Below, in pieces: positions 9,401-18,725 of a stretch of 64,000 nucleotides of DNA. Where the stretch lies: assembly GCA_030695565.1 (NCBI GenBank), contig JAUYRZ010000049.1, positions 1-64,000 of the forward strand, read 5' to 3'. The DNA is from Archangium sp. GTDB lineage: Bacteria > Myxococcota > Myxococcia > Myxococcales > Myxococcaceae. The notes beneath the pieces are model-generated. The model had not been told where the DNA came from, did not search any database, and saw nothing but the letters and a program-made list of their open reading frames with translations. Position numbers and translations under genes: made by a program. How positions within the stretch are numbered: position 1 is the first letter of the stretch; the number at the start of each line of letters is the position of its first letter.

Positions 9401-9957
9401 AACGCGCCCGCATCGACGCGCAGCAGGGTGGACACGGCCGAGGTGCCCAGCTGTTCGATCTCTGCTTCGTCGCGGGCGTGCAGCAGCCAGGTCACCAGCT
9501 CCGAGAGGTCGAGCGCGCGCACGGCACGCAGCTGCACCTCGGTCATGCGCTCCTGCACCTCGGTCAGCCGGCGCTCGCCCTGCTCGCGCTCGCGTTGCTG
9601 CACGAGGCTCCAGGCCAGCAACGGCAGCAGCGCCGCGAGGGCGGGCTCATCACGGGGGCCCTGGCCCTCCAGCCACCCGAAAGTGCGCCCCTGCCAGTTC
9701 ACCGGAAGCACCCAATGGGTCGGCTCCGACGTCGGGGGTGTGGCCAGACTCGGCTCCGCCCGGTGCAGGCGCAAGCTCTCGAGGTTCATCAGGCCGCGTA
9801 TCCGCTCGATTGCTGTCGGATCGGGACCCAGCTCAGAGAGGCGCTCGCACACCCGCGGGATGAAGTCGGGAACCACGAGCGGTGCTAACGCAAGTGGTGG
9901 GCCACCCGCGACCCGCTGTTCGGCTTCGTTCAGGGTTGGGTGCGGTGCCGACGCCAC
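6385..9957 (-). CDS. Hybrid sensor histidine kinase with GAF-like, three PAS and two receiver domains
   Basis: A 1190-residue signalling protein with no obvious membrane segment, so probably cytoplasmic. The order appears to be: N-terminal region, GAF-like domain (about 165-315), PAS domains (about 325-430, 445-555 and 575-690), and HisKA with F-L-A-N-T-S-H-E-I-R-T-P-L-N-G (about 705). HATPase follows with G-N-A-V-K-F-T-E-R-G, D-T-G-I-G-I-P and G-G-T-G-L-G-L (about 820-925), then two receivers. The first (about 945-1050) lacks the N-terminal acidic pair and has Arg for the usual Lys, so it looks degenerate. The second has L-L-A-E-D-N, V-L-M-D-M-Q-M-P and T-K-P and looks functional. The start is a GTG preceded by TACACT. 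No partner regulator is adjacent. Confidence 0.88.
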   Translation of the reverse strand: MASAPHPTLNEAEQRVAGGPPLALAPLVVPDFIPRVCERLSELGPDPTAIERIRGLMNLESLRLHRAEPSLATPPTSEPTHWVLPVNWQGRTFGWLEGQGPRDEPALAALLPLLAWSLVQQREREQGERRLTEVQERMTEVQLRAVRALDLSELVTWLLHARDEAEIEQLGTSAVSTLLRVDAGALLTRTRSGQWQLRIPARELVVEGLELTGSQHLQLLTRDQVELETRLAETGDALERQLFAWGYRQTFSVPLDSGNEPQGVLLALSHAGQAIDPEARVAAAQLSIMISVALDRLRDQRRLGEHRKSLEDALRLASMGTWELDLKTMETTWSRELHQLLGGPFAERRLRHEEAGARMEPEIRAIHQRHLAELIATGSTTPSQLKAHTFDGRTLWVRTLYELVRDDDGAPLRVKAVSRDVTLEVDSQLERERALERATKYERLFTLSDTLAAVCDATGIIEEASPSWARQLGWLPEDLRGVDIGSIVHPDDIPGVLTLFREKLQAGQSSGAITRVRAKSGEWRWVSWTAAIDGGRFYAAASDVTPLELTSQRLRQSQEQMQQAGALARVGGWDYDLASGKVQWSEEVRKIYEVDPDYDPDFNMTRAFYSPENSRTLTQSVERCVADGTAYDLELEVITATGKKIWARHLGNAERVEGRTVRIYGAVQDVTDQHLAREQALTASRVKSQFLANTSHEIRTPLNGIIGMTQLALDTQLTAEQREYLEAANTSGQNLLAIVNDILDISKIESGKLELERIPFSLPKTLFEAVRAQAGRAHGKDLELIVDVGPTMPDQVLGDPVRVGQIVTNLVGNAVKFTERGEVSVTATFSATHVKVSVRDTGIGIPADRIDSIFEAFTQADGSTNRRFGGTGLGLTITLELVKAMGGHIEVESRPGEGSTFHVWLPLPVAPSQPRLAAPAQGLRVMVISGNPRSQAVTQSQLQQLGCEVTCVAAELAVRQLLEGGESQTDLMVIDHELHGTSGIELCEALEVHEGLNRIPRLLLTRTTKRPISAQLKAAGVQRVFTRPVSTADLCEALAHFKPGSGFSRTEAPTTARRARRSLTVLLAEDNAINARLAQRLLERLGHRVTHVTDGARAVEAAAQGRWDAVLMDMQMPVLDGLEATRAIRIAEKSTGLHLPIIALTANAMKGDDQICLEAGMDAYLTKPIDIDRLASMLESMAAPPTEMTA

Positions 9958-9964
9958 GTTCGCC

Positions 9965-9970
9965 AGTGTA
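9965..9970 (-). promoter_or_regulatory. -10-like box TACACT upstream of histidine kinase
   Basis: On the minus strand TACACT lies seven bases before the GTG start at 9957. It is identical to the boxes at 70-75 and 22647-22652 and is consistent with a leaderless transcript. The -35 region is unconvincing. Confidence 0.35.
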
Positions 9971-9978
9971 CGCCGAGG

Positions 9979-11613
<1,635 letters not shown>

Positions 11614-11630
11614 CGGGGCTCGGAGGTGAC

Positions 11631-11665
11631 TCTCGAAATGAGAGATTCGACTGTCGAAAGGAGAG
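11631..11665 (+). promoter_or_regulatory. Paired direct repeats, probable activator binding sites (UAS)
   Basis: TCTCGAAATGAGAG (11631-11644) and TGTCGAAAGGAGAG (11652-11665) match at 12 of 14 positions. They are offset by 21 bases, two helical turns. They lie roughly 80-110 bases upstream of the start point predicted from the sigma54 element, the usual place for enhancer-binding-protein sites. The adjacent XylR-type gene is the obvious candidate ligand. Confidence 0.5.
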
Positions 11666-11716
11666 TAACCCCCTCGGAGACGCAGCGCCACCGGGGGAGG
11701 GGCGGCCACTTGCGCG

Positions 11717-11732
11717 TGGCACATCGGATGCT
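11717..11732 (+). promoter_or_regulatory. Sigma54 (-24/-12) promoter for pirin gene
   Basis: TGGCACATCGGATGCT has GG and GC separated by exactly ten bases and matches the consensus TGGCAC-N5-TTGCT at nearly every position. Transcription would start near 11743, only about three bases before the pirin ATG, giving a virtually leaderless mRNA. Confidence 0.7.
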
Positions 11733-11745
11733 GAGGGTGTCGACC

Positions 11746-12441
11746 ATGATCAACATCAGAAAGTCCGCTGAACGTGGCGGCGCAGACCATGGTTGGTTGA
11801 ACACGAAGCACACCTTCTCGTTCGCCGAGTACTACGATCCGAGGCACATGGGCTTCCGCGCGCTGCGCGTGATCAATGAGGACAAAGTGACGGCGGGGCA
11901 GGGCTTCGGCACGCACCCGCATCGGGACATGGAGATCATCTCCTACGTGCTCGAGGGCGCGCTCTCGCACCAAGACTCGATGGGCAACAAGGGGCTCATC
12001 ACGCCGGGTGAAGTGCAGCGCATGAGCGCGGGGACGGGCGTGCGGCACTCCGAGCAGAACGCCTCGAAGACCGAAGGCGCACACTTCCTTCAGATCTGGC
12101 TCGAGCCCGACGCGCTGGGCGTGGCGCCTTCGTACGAGCAGAAGCGGTTCGCGCTGAAGGACAAGAAGGGTCTGCACCTGGTGGCGTCACCCGATGGGGC
12201 CGACGGCAGCGTGAAGATCAACGCGGACACGAAGCTCTACGGCACGGTGCTCGCGGCAGGAGATCAGGTCGCGCTCGATCTCTCGCCCGGTCGGCACGCG
12301 TGGGTGCACGTGGTGCGAGGCGACGTGAAGGTCAACGGCGCCGCGCTGAGCGCCGGTGATGGCGCCGCGTTCTCCGAAGAAAACAAGATCGCACTCGAAG
12401 GAACGAAGGACGCCGAAGTGCTGCTCTTCGACCTGGCCTAG
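11746..12441 (+). CDS. Pirin family protein (quercetinase-like cupin)
   Basis: A 231-residue bicupin of the YhhW/pirin family. Some members oxidise quercetin (2,3-dioxygenase); others act as redox-sensitive regulators. The iron-binding motif H-P-H-R-D-M-E-I-I-S-Y-V-L-E-G (about residues 56-70) is intact, and a His-Gln-(x)-Glu set appears as G-V-R-H-S-E-Q-N. The ATG at 11746 gives the standard N terminus M-I-N-I-R-K-S. Sigma54 control next to an XylR-type sensor suggests induction by an aromatic or redox-active compound (inference). Confidence 0.88.
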   Translation: MINIRKSAERGGADHGWLNTKHTFSFAEYYDPRHMGFRALRVINEDKVTAGQGFGTHPHRDMEIISYVLEGALSHQDSMGNKGLITPGEVQRMSAGTGVRHSEQNASKTEGAHFLQIWLEPDALGVAPSYEQKRFALKDKKGLHLVASPDGADGSVKINADTKLYGTVLAAGDQVALDLSPGRHAWVHVVRGDVKVNGAALSAGDGAAFSEENKIALEGTKDAEVLLFDLA

Positions 12442-12486
12442 CGAACTCCCGCTCCCTTCAAGGGTCGGGGTGAGGGCCGAACGTCC

Positions 12487-13380
12487 TCACCCCTTCTTGG
12501 GAAACCAGGGAACGATCATCGACACGCGCCGCTGATGTTCCGCGTAGTGAGGCCGCCGCGTCAGCGACCGCTTCTCGGCCATGGGAATCGAGGCCCCCGC
12601 GAACAACCCAATCATCGCGACAAACCCCACGCCCGACCACCACGGAGCCCCGGCGGCGATCCCAAACAGAAACAACCCGCCCCAGAAACTGATCTCCCCA
12701 AAATAATTCGGGTGACGCGACCAGCCCCACAACCCCACGTTGCAGATCGCGCCGTCTTCCCGCTTCTGCTGACGGAAGTTCCGCAGCTGCTCGTCGGCCA
12801 GCGTCTCGATCACAATGGCCGCCAGCGTCACCACCGCAGCCACCACATCGAGCACCCCGAACCCGCCCGGGTTCACCACCAACGCCGCGTGCAACGGGAT
12901 CAACCCCAGCAGCACCATCACGGTGGGCATCACGTGCAGGCCGAGCAGGCTCACCACCCAGTACAGCTTGCCGGTCTTCTTCCTCAGGTCGACGTAGCGC
13001 CAGTCTTCATGGGTGAGGCCAGACCAACCGCGCGCCCAGTTGAAGGTGAGCCGCACCGCGTAGAGGCCGACGAGCGCGAGCACCACACCCTGGCGCAGCG
13101 TGAGCCCCGCGACGCTGCCGGGGCCGAGCGCGAGCCAGAGGGCCACGGTGGCCGGAGCGACGCTCCAGTACGCGTCGTAGAAGCTCGAGTTGTTGAAGGC
13201 GCGCGAGAAGACGAACACCGCCAAAGTCGCTGCGAGATCCGCCGCGGTGACCACGGCCATCGGGTGAGCGCCGGCCATCACCTGCACCACCGCGTACGCG
13301 ACGAGGTGGGCGATCACGTACGCGAAACCGACGAGGGCGAACCCGGACCACGGACGCTGCTGCACAGCCGAGTGACTCAT
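12487..13380 (-). CDS. DUF1295 integral membrane protein (steroid-reductase/ICMT-like)
   Basis: A 297-residue polytopic membrane protein with about eight hydrophobic segments. Its C-terminal signature, G-L-W-G-W-S-R-H-P-N-Y-F-G-E followed by P-M-A-E-K-R-S-L-T-R-R-P-H-Y-A-E-H-Q, is the cofactor-binding end of the DUF1295/steroid 5-alpha-reductase and isoprenylcysteine-methyltransferase superfamily. It may be a lipid-modifying reductase or methyltransferase; the substrate is unknown. The ATG at 13380 leaves a short cytoplasmic N terminus before the first helix. Confidence 0.8.
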   Translation of the reverse strand: MSHSAVQQRPWSGFALVGFAYVIAHLVAYAVVQVMAGAHPMAVVTAADLAATLAVFVFSRAFNNSSFYDAYWSVAPATVALWLALGPGSVAGLTLRQGVVLALVGLYAVRLTFNWARGWSGLTHEDWRYVDLRKKTGKLYWVVSLLGLHVMPTVMVLLGLIPLHAALVVNPGGFGVLDVVAAVVTLAAIVIETLADEQLRNFRQQKREDGAICNVGLWGWSRHPNYFGEISFWGGLFLFGIAAGAPWWSGVGFVAMIGLFAGASIPMAEKRSLTRRPHYAEHQRRVSMIVPWFPKKG

Positions 13381-13466
13381 CGAGTGCCGCGCTTGGCATG
13401 ACGCGCGGGTGCGAGGCCAGCGAAACCCGTCGACTTGCCCGAGCAGGACCGTTACTCCGATCAATC

Positions 13467-13802
13467 ATGTCGGCTGTCGCCCCTGACCCGTGGGTCCTCA
13501 TCTCGGTGTTGTTCAGCAGCTTCCCGATGGAGGAGTCCCTCGCGCTCGCCCTTCACCGCGTGGCGATGGATCTGTACCAACGTGGAGATTCAGTGGGCGT
13601 GATCGACCAGGGCCTCGCCCACGGTCAGGTGAAGAACGCGCGCAAAGAAGCCGCCATCGGCACCATCACCGGCCCCGTCTTCGAGGCCGAGCTGGAGACC
13701 GAACGCGGCAAGTCACACGTGCACTTCATTCTCACCCGTCAAGGGCTCGAGTTGATGGCCGGGCAGGCGCAGAACACGCGCCCGCCGCAGTACCGCAACT
13801 GA
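13467..13802 (+). CDS. Hypothetical protein, 111 aa
   Basis: I do not recognise this family. The protein is soluble-looking, with no signal peptide, and reads as alternating helical and beta segments (L-A-L-A-L-H-R-V-A-M-D-L-Y; H-V-H-F-I-L-T-R-Q-G-L-E-L). It ends in a polar tail. Codon usage is GC-rich like the neighbours, which supports a real gene. It precedes serA by 41 bases and could share its transcript. Confidence 0.55.
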   Translation: MSAVAPDPWVLISVLFSSFPMEESLALALHRVAMDLYQRGDSVGVIDQGLAHGQVKNARKEAAIGTITGPVFEAELETERGKSHVHFILTRQGLELMAGQAQNTRPPQYRN

Positions 13803-13843
13803 CCCCCTTGCGGATCTGACGCAGCGCGCTAGTTAACGACGCC

Positions 13844-15055
13844 ATGAAACTCAATGTGCTGCTCCTCGAAGGAATTCACGCCGTCGCTGAGCAGGCGCTG
13901 GTCGAAGCGGGTCACTCCGTTCGCCGCATCGGTGGTGCGCTCAAAGAAGACCAGCTCATCGAGCAGCTCGAGGGGGTGCACTTTCTGGGCATTCGCTCGA
14001 AGACCAACGTGACCAAGAAGGTGCTCGACGCGCCCTCTGCCAAGAGCCTGCTTTCCATCGGCGCCTTCTGCATCGGCACCAACCAGGTCGCGCTCGAGCA
14101 CGCCATGCGCAAGGGCATCTGCGTGTTCAACGCGCCGTTCTCGAACACCCGCAGCGTGGCTGAGCTGGTGATCGCCGAGATCGTCGCGCTCTCGCGTGAG
14201 CTGGGGGATCGCGTTCAGGAGATGCACCAGGGCATCTGGCGCAAGACGGCCTCGGGCAGCAAAGAGGTGCGCGGCAAGACGCTGGGGGTGGTCGGCTACG
14301 GCCACATCGGCACGCAGATCGGGATCCTCGCGGAGTTCTTCGGCATGCGCGTGTTGTTCTACGACGTGGCCGCGAAGCTCCCGCTGGGGAACGCGCAGGT
14401 GGTGGGCGCGCTCGATACGTTGTTGGCCGAGTCGGACTTCGTGACCTTGCACGTGCCAGAGACGCCGCAGACCAGGCTGATGATCGGCGTGAAGGAGCTG
14501 GCCCAGATGAAGAAGGGCGCCTGCCTGATCAACGCGAGCCGCGGCACGGTGGTCGACATCGAGGCGCTGGCCGACGCGATCAAACGCGAGCACCTGCACG
14601 GCGCGGCCGTCGACGTGTACCCCGACGAGCCGGAGTCTTCCGACACCAAGGGCTTCAAGACCGCGCTGCAGGGGTTGCACAACGTCATCCTCACGCCGCA
14701 CATCGGCGGCTCCACCATGGAGGCGCAGGAGAACATCGGGCGCGAAGTCGCGGCGAGCCTGGTGCGCTACGCAGACCTGGGCACCACCACCTCTTCGGTG
14801 AACTTCCCCAGCGTCGAGCTGGGCGTGACGCCCGGCACCTGGCGCTTGATGCACGTGCACCAGAACGTGCCCGGGGTGCTGCGCGACGTGAACCGGGTGA
14901 TCGGCGATGCCGGCGCGAACATTCACGCGCAGCTGCTCTCGACCAACTCCGACATCGGTTACCTGATGATCGATCTCGATTCGGACGTGCGTTCGCAGGT
15001 GGTGGAGGGGCTCAAGAAGTTGCCCACCACGATCCAGGCGCGCACGCTGGCCTGA
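13844..15055 (+). CDS. serA: D-3-phosphoglycerate dehydrogenase
   Basis: Oxidises 3-phosphoglycerate to 3-phosphohydroxypyruvate with NAD+, the first step of serine synthesis. The 403 residues match the short E. coli-type enzyme. The NAD motif G-V-V-G-Y-G-H-I-G-T lies near 148. The catalytic Arg is in N-A-S-R-G-T-V-V-D, Glu follows near D-V-Y-P-D-E-P-E, and His is in T-P-H-I-G-G-S-T. A C-terminal ACT domain (about 330-403, V-P-G-V-L-R-D-V-N) should bind serine for feedback inhibition. The upstream sequence carries TAGTTA eight bases before the ATG instead of a clear ribosome-binding site. Confidence 0.93.
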   Translation: MKLNVLLLEGIHAVAEQALVEAGHSVRRIGGALKEDQLIEQLEGVHFLGIRSKTNVTKKVLDAPSAKSLLSIGAFCIGTNQVALEHAMRKGICVFNAPFSNTRSVAELVIAEIVALSRELGDRVQEMHQGIWRKTASGSKEVRGKTLGVVGYGHIGTQIGILAEFFGMRVLFYDVAAKLPLGNAQVVGALDTLLAESDFVTLHVPETPQTRLMIGVKELAQMKKGACLINASRGTVVDIEALADAIKREHLHGAAVDVYPDEPESSDTKGFKTALQGLHNVILTPHIGGSTMEAQENIGREVAASLVRYADLGTTTSSVNFPSVELGVTPGTWRLMHVHQNVPGVLRDVNRVIGDAGANIHAQLLSTNSDIGYLMIDLDSDVRSQVVEGLKKLPTTIQARTLA

Positions 15056-15076
15056 GCGCCAACTGGTGGTCTGGAT

Positions 15077-17047
15077 CTACAGGTCGAGCTGGTAGGTGGC
15101 GTGCGCGGCGAACTCCGCGCTCAGGCGCACTGCCCACGCGGCTTCCGTGAGGCACGCCGCGAGCTCGACCGAAGGCGCGGAGACCTCGACGGCGACCACT
15201 TCGTCACCGGTGGCTTCCAACTTCAGCGTGGCCAAAGACGCATCGCCGTGGCGCTGTTCACACGCGGCCCGGCCCGCCGACATCAGCCCGCGGAGCAGCG
15301 CTGAGTAGTCGATGGCCCGGCCCGCGGTCCCGAAGCCACAACCGCTCATCGAGCTGCCACCGCACCCGCAGACGGTCCCGAAGCCTGCGCCGAACGTTTC
15401 TCCCACGATGCCGACGGTCGAAGCAGCGGCGGCCGGTGGAGCTGCGAAGAACGAGGTGACTGGAGAGACGGCGTGCGAGACGAACGCGACCGTCTTCAGC
15501 TCTTCGTCGGTCAACACTGCACGCACCTCTCCCTCGCCAATCGAAAGCCCCGGAAGCCGGCTGGCCAACGAACGATCGAGCCGCACCACGCGGCGCACTT
15601 CGCGGGCCCAAATCTTTCCGGTGATCACCACTTCGTCAGAAGGCCGCGCGCTCACCGACGCCTTGCGAACGCTGGATCCCTCTCTCAGCTCGCCGTCGAG
15701 CGAGAGCTCCTCTTCGTCGAGGCCAGCGCCTTCGACCGCGAACGAGTCGATGCGAATGGGTCGCACCAGGCCGAGCATCGTGTCCGCGGCGCGCACTGGA
15801 TCGGTCGGATGGCCGCCGACGCGCAGGAAGACGCCGCCGTACCCAGCAGGCACCGCGGCGAGCTCCGCGCTGTCGTCACGCGTCTCGCTGAGTTGACCTC
15901 CGGGTCCATCGCGCACCACGAAGTGCACCACCGTGTCGCGGGGAGCGCCCGCCAGTGAGTCAATGGCCGCCTGAGTCGAGAGACTGAACGGCACCAGTTC
16001 GTCGGTGAAGACCACCATGCGGCCGATGCCCGCGGTCGAAGCGAGCGCCTGGGCGGCGAGCTGCGCGCCCAGATCGAGGTTGGAGCCGTTGGCCGGAGCG
16101 AGCCGTTCGGCAGGCAGCGTCGCGAGCAGGCGGGGCACGTCGCTGGCGGGCACGAAGCGCCCGAACAGGCGCTCGGCGAAGCGGCGGTAGATCACCACCT
16201 CCACCTGCGCGTCGGTGGCGTTGGCCAGGTAAGGCTCGATGAGCTCCAGCTGCGCAGCGATGCCTTCAGCGCGTTGGCTGTACGAGCCGTCGATGACGAA
16301 GACCACGTTGGGCCGCTGCGGCGCGACGGCCAGCTGCGGCGCGGTGTCGACCTCGAGCCGCCAGAGCGTGCGATCGACCTCCAGTGGATACGTCGCCCAG
16401 CGCGCCTCGAAGCCGTCGGCGATGGACACCTGCTGGCGAATGAGAAAGCCGCTGCCGGTGTCTTCGCCTTCGCTCGACGCACCTTCCGTGTGCTCGAGTC
16501 TTCCGGAGACCAGCTGGAACTGCGGCGTCGACTGCGCCTCGTCGTCGCGCGGGTACTCGAACTTGAGCTCGCCGGCCTCGTACCAGGGCGCCAGCTCGAG
16601 CTCGTATTCCACGTTCACGGCCGCACCGGGCGCGATGCCGAAGAGATCGAGATCGAGGCCGTCGTCGCCAGACCAGGTCAGCATCGCCAGCGTGGTCGGC
16701 GCGGCGAGGCCGGGTGAGGTGAGGGTGCTCCAGCGTTCCACCGCGTCTTCACTGCTGGTCAGGGTGGCCTGCACCGGAGCGGCGCCATCGTCGGTGGTCA
16801 CCTTGAGCGAGGTGGCGATCGCCCCGACGGGGAGGACCAGGTGGCGCTGGATCGATTGGTACTCGCGGGTGTCGTTGCTCAGTTTGCGGGTGACCGTCAG
16901 CCGCGCTGCTCCGTCTTCGAAACGCACGCGCACGGAGTGCGACAGCTCGTTGACCTGTTCGGTGGCCCGTTCTTCCAGCCGGGCCAGGTCCTCAGGTGAG
17001 CAGGCGCAGAGCGACAACACGGCGGCCACCAGGGTCGGTCTGCGCAT
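15077..17047 (-). CDS. VIT and von Willebrand A domain lipoprotein
   Basis: A 656-residue envelope protein with a lipoprotein signal (hydrophobic core then L-C-A-C-S near residue 16). Residues about 40-170 resemble a VIT domain (Q-R-H-L-V-L-P-V-G-A). A vWA domain follows with the metal-binding D-G-S-Y-S near 245. The C-terminal part has a Gly/Cys-rich linker (G-F-G-T-V-C-G-C-G-G-S) followed by a small domain like those ending other myxobacterial VIT/vWA proteins. It probably mediates protein-protein contact on the cell surface. It stands between serA (convergent) and the DoxX gene. Confidence 0.8.
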   Translation of the reverse strand: MRRPTLVAAVLSLCACSPEDLARLEERATEQVNELSHSVRVRFEDGAARLTVTRKLSNDTREYQSIQRHLVLPVGAIATSLKVTTDDGAAPVQATLTSSEDAVERWSTLTSPGLAAPTTLAMLTWSGDDGLDLDLFGIAPGAAVNVEYELELAPWYEAGELKFEYPRDDEAQSTPQFQLVSGRLEHTEGASSEGEDTGSGFLIRQQVSIADGFEARWATYPLEVDRTLWRLEVDTAPQLAVAPQRPNVVFVIDGSYSQRAEGIAAQLELIEPYLANATDAQVEVVIYRRFAERLFGRFVPASDVPRLLATLPAERLAPANGSNLDLGAQLAAQALASTAGIGRMVVFTDELVPFSLSTQAAIDSLAGAPRDTVVHFVVRDGPGGQLSETRDDSAELAAVPAGYGGVFLRVGGHPTDPVRAADTMLGLVRPIRIDSFAVEGAGLDEEELSLDGELREGSSVRKASVSARPSDEVVITGKIWAREVRRVVRLDRSLASRLPGLSIGEGEVRAVLTDEELKTVAFVSHAVSPVTSFFAAPPAAAASTVGIVGETFGAGFGTVCGCGGSSMSGCGFGTAGRAIDYSALLRGLMSAGRAACEQRHGDASLATLKLEATGDEVVAVEVSAPSVELAACLTEAAWAVRLSAEFAAHATYQLDL

Positions 17048-17080
17048 GAGCGCCTCGACACCGGGGGCCAGGGAAAGGTT

Positions 17081-17467
17081 TCAGGCCGTCGCCACGGGAG
17101 GCTGCAGGCGACGCCAGAAGAAGTACGACAACCCCCACAACACACCCGTGCCCACCGCCCAGCTCCACGAGGCCGGGCCGTCACCCACAGCAAGGTGGGC
17201 GATCAGCGCAGAGACGAGGGTGATGGCGAAGCCGGCGTAGGCCCACTCCTTCAGGCGCGCGGGCACGGGCGCCAGCAGCAGGGCCACCCCGAGAAACTTG
17301 GCCCACGAGAGTTCGACCCGGAAGTAGCCGGGGAAGCCCAGGCGGGTGAACGCCTCTGCCACCTGCGGCAGGCTCAGCTGCGCGTAGGCGGTGAAGCCGA
17401 TCTGCAGGCAGAACAACACGGTAGCGATCCAGAAGCCGATCACCACGCCTTTGGATCGGGTCACCAT
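17081..17467 (-). CDS. DoxX-like integral membrane protein
   Basis: A 128-residue protein with four hydrophobic helices, the second beginning near F-R-V-E-L-S-W-A-K-F-L-G-V-A-L-L. This matches the DoxX_2/DoxX-like family. Its ATG overlaps the end of the SRPBCC gene by seven bases, so the two are co-translated in an ArsR-SRPBCC-DoxX operon, a common arrangement. The biochemical role is unknown. Confidence 0.8.
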   Translation of the reverse strand: MVTRSKGVVIGFWIATVLFCLQIGFTAYAQLSLPQVAEAFTRLGFPGYFRVELSWAKFLGVALLLAPVPARLKEWAYAGFAITLVSALIAHLAVGDGPASWSWAVGTGVLWGLSYFFWRRLQPPVATA

Positions 17468-18000
17468 TTGGGAGGCTCGACGCCGAACTGTTGGGCGTAC
17501 TCGGCGTTGAGCCGCTGCCAGCCGTCGAATTGCATCGCCTCGGGTCCCACGATGCGCCCGATGGGTTGACCTGCCAGAGCCCGATCGAGCACGTCCAGGC
17601 AGATGTGCCAGCCTGCCGCGCCCATCGAGATGAAGCCCTTGTTGATGTTGTGCCAGAGGGTGAGCCGGGTGCCGCCGTCTTTCGGCTCCAGCTCCCAGCG
17701 CAGATCCGCGTCGCCCCACGAATACTCGAGCGCCGTCGGTGCATCGGCCCGCTTGATCTGAATCTCCCCGGTCATCGGCGTGCCCACGGTCGAGAGTTTC
17801 GCCGTGCCCACCTTGCCCAGCGTGCGGTCCGCATCGAACGGAGCCCACTCCTTCAGATGTTCGGGCTCGGTGAGGGCGGTCCACACCTTCGCGGGCGGAT
17901 GGCGCAGGTCGCGCACCAGCACGAGGGTCCACTTCTCTCCGTCTTTCTGGATGTCGGCGCCCGCTGCGGGGCCGGGGCTGTAGTTCTCACGGTCGCTCAT
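17461..18000 (-). CDS. SRPBCC (AHSA1-like) domain protein
   Basis: A 179-residue START/Bet v1-fold protein. The family pattern is clear: V-L-V-R-D-L-R-H-P-P-A-K-V-W-T-A-L-T-E-P near the N terminus, L-E-Y-S-W-G in the middle, and G-T-R-L-T-L-W-H-N before the C-terminal helix. Such proteins bind small hydrophobic ligands. The gene overlaps the ArsR regulator upstream by 14 bases and DoxX downstream by seven. Confidence 0.85.
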   Translation of the reverse strand: MSDRENYSPGPAAGADIQKDGEKWTLVLVRDLRHPPAKVWTALTEPEHLKEWAPFDADRTLGKVGTAKLSTVGTPMTGEIQIKRADAPTALEYSWGDADLRWELEPKDGGTRLTLWHNINKGFISMGAAGWHICLDVLDRALAGQPIGRIVGPEAMQFDGWQRLNAEYAQQFGVEPPKW

Positions 18001-18334
18001 GACTCTTCTTTCCTTTCGCTGAGGGGGCCTGCTCCATCCTGTCCAAATGCTTCTCGAGGGCGTCGACGTGCTTCGACCAGACACGCCGGAAGGGGATGAG
18101 CCATTCGTCGAGCTCCATCAGCGGCTCGGGTCGCAAGCGGTAGAGGCGCTTTTGCGCTTCCACGCGTGACTCCACGAAGCCCGCGTCACGCAGCACCTTG
18201 AGGTGCTTGGAGACCGAGGGCTGCGAGAGGTTGAGCTCTTGCTCCAGCTCGCCCACCGAACGTTCGGAGGCGAGCAGCAGGCTCAAGATGGCCCGGCGGT
18301 TGGGCTCAGCGACGATGGCGAAGGAAGATTCCAC
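17987..18334 (-). CDS. ArsR-family winged-helix repressor
   Basis: A 115-residue regulator with the ArsR helix-turn-helix (L-N-L-S-Q-P-S-V-S-K-H-L-K-V-L-R-D-A-G-F-V) and no Cys metal site, as in SdpR-like repressors of SRPBCC operons. A longer frame opens at a TTG (18370), but that TTG is the first part of a TTGACG -35 box. I therefore choose the GTG at 18334, six bases after the -10, giving a leaderless message. It probably represses its own operon through the inverted repeat over the -10. Confidence 0.8.
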   Translation of the reverse strand: MESSFAIVAEPNRRAILSLLLASERSVGELEQELNLSQPSVSKHLKVLRDAGFVESRVEAQKRLYRLRPEPLMELDEWLIPFRRVWSKHVDALEKHLDRMEQAPSAKGKKSHERP

Positions 18335-18370
18335 GATGGGTATATATCCATCGGCGTATATTCCCGTCAA
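18333..18370 (-). promoter_or_regulatory. Sigma70-type promoter and ArsR operator
   Basis: On the minus strand TTGACG is followed after 17 bases by ATATAT (TATATA at 18 bases), and the GTG start comes six bases later. Around the -10, the arms CGATGG and CCATCG form an inverted repeat that also covers the start codon, a natural autoregulatory operator. Positions may be off by one base. Confidence 0.65.
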
Positions 18371-18383
18371 GCCATATGAAGTT

Positions 18384-18707
18384 TCAGACTTTGATCGACA
18401 CGCCCGCCGCGTCCTTCACGCACTCCGCGACCCACTGGCCCAGCTCGAGGCCCTTGCCCTTGTCGTCCATCCACCGGCCGTCGTCGGCGCGCGAGAAGTG
18501 AACGCCGGCGCTCTTGCCTGCGACCCAGATCTGATGGACCGCCTTCTGGGTGTTCACGATGACCTTGGTGCCGGTCTTCGACGCGGTGATGGTGACCATG
18601 TCTCCGGTGGCGTCACACTCGACCAGATCGGGATCGACCGCGTCGACCGCGGCGACCAGACGCTTGAAGAACGACGAGACCGAGGCGGTGTAGCTGCTGG
18701 CGTCCAT
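18384..18707 (-). CDS. cyaY: Frataxin/CyaY iron-donor protein
   Basis: A 107-residue protein, the size of bacterial frataxin (106 in E. coli). The frataxin core is recognisable: V-T-I-T-A-S followed by K-V-I-V-N-T-Q-K-A-V-H-Q-I-W-V-A. Then G-V-H-F and a W in D-G-R-W-M-D-D match the E. coli pattern of I-I-N-R-Q, H-Q-x-W-x-A, G-x-H-F and W. It should bind iron and modulate Fe-S cluster assembly by the cysteine desulfurase complex. The acidic N-terminal helix is less acidic than usual. A TAGCTT box lies seven bases before the ATG. Confidence 0.75.
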   Translation of the reverse strand: MDASSYTASVSSFFKRLVAAVDAVDPDLVECDATGDMVTITASKTGTKVIVNTQKAVHQIWVAGKSAGVHFSRADDGRWMDDKGKGLELGQWVAECVKDAAGVSIKV

Positions 18708-18725
18708 TGATCCGAAGCTAAACCT

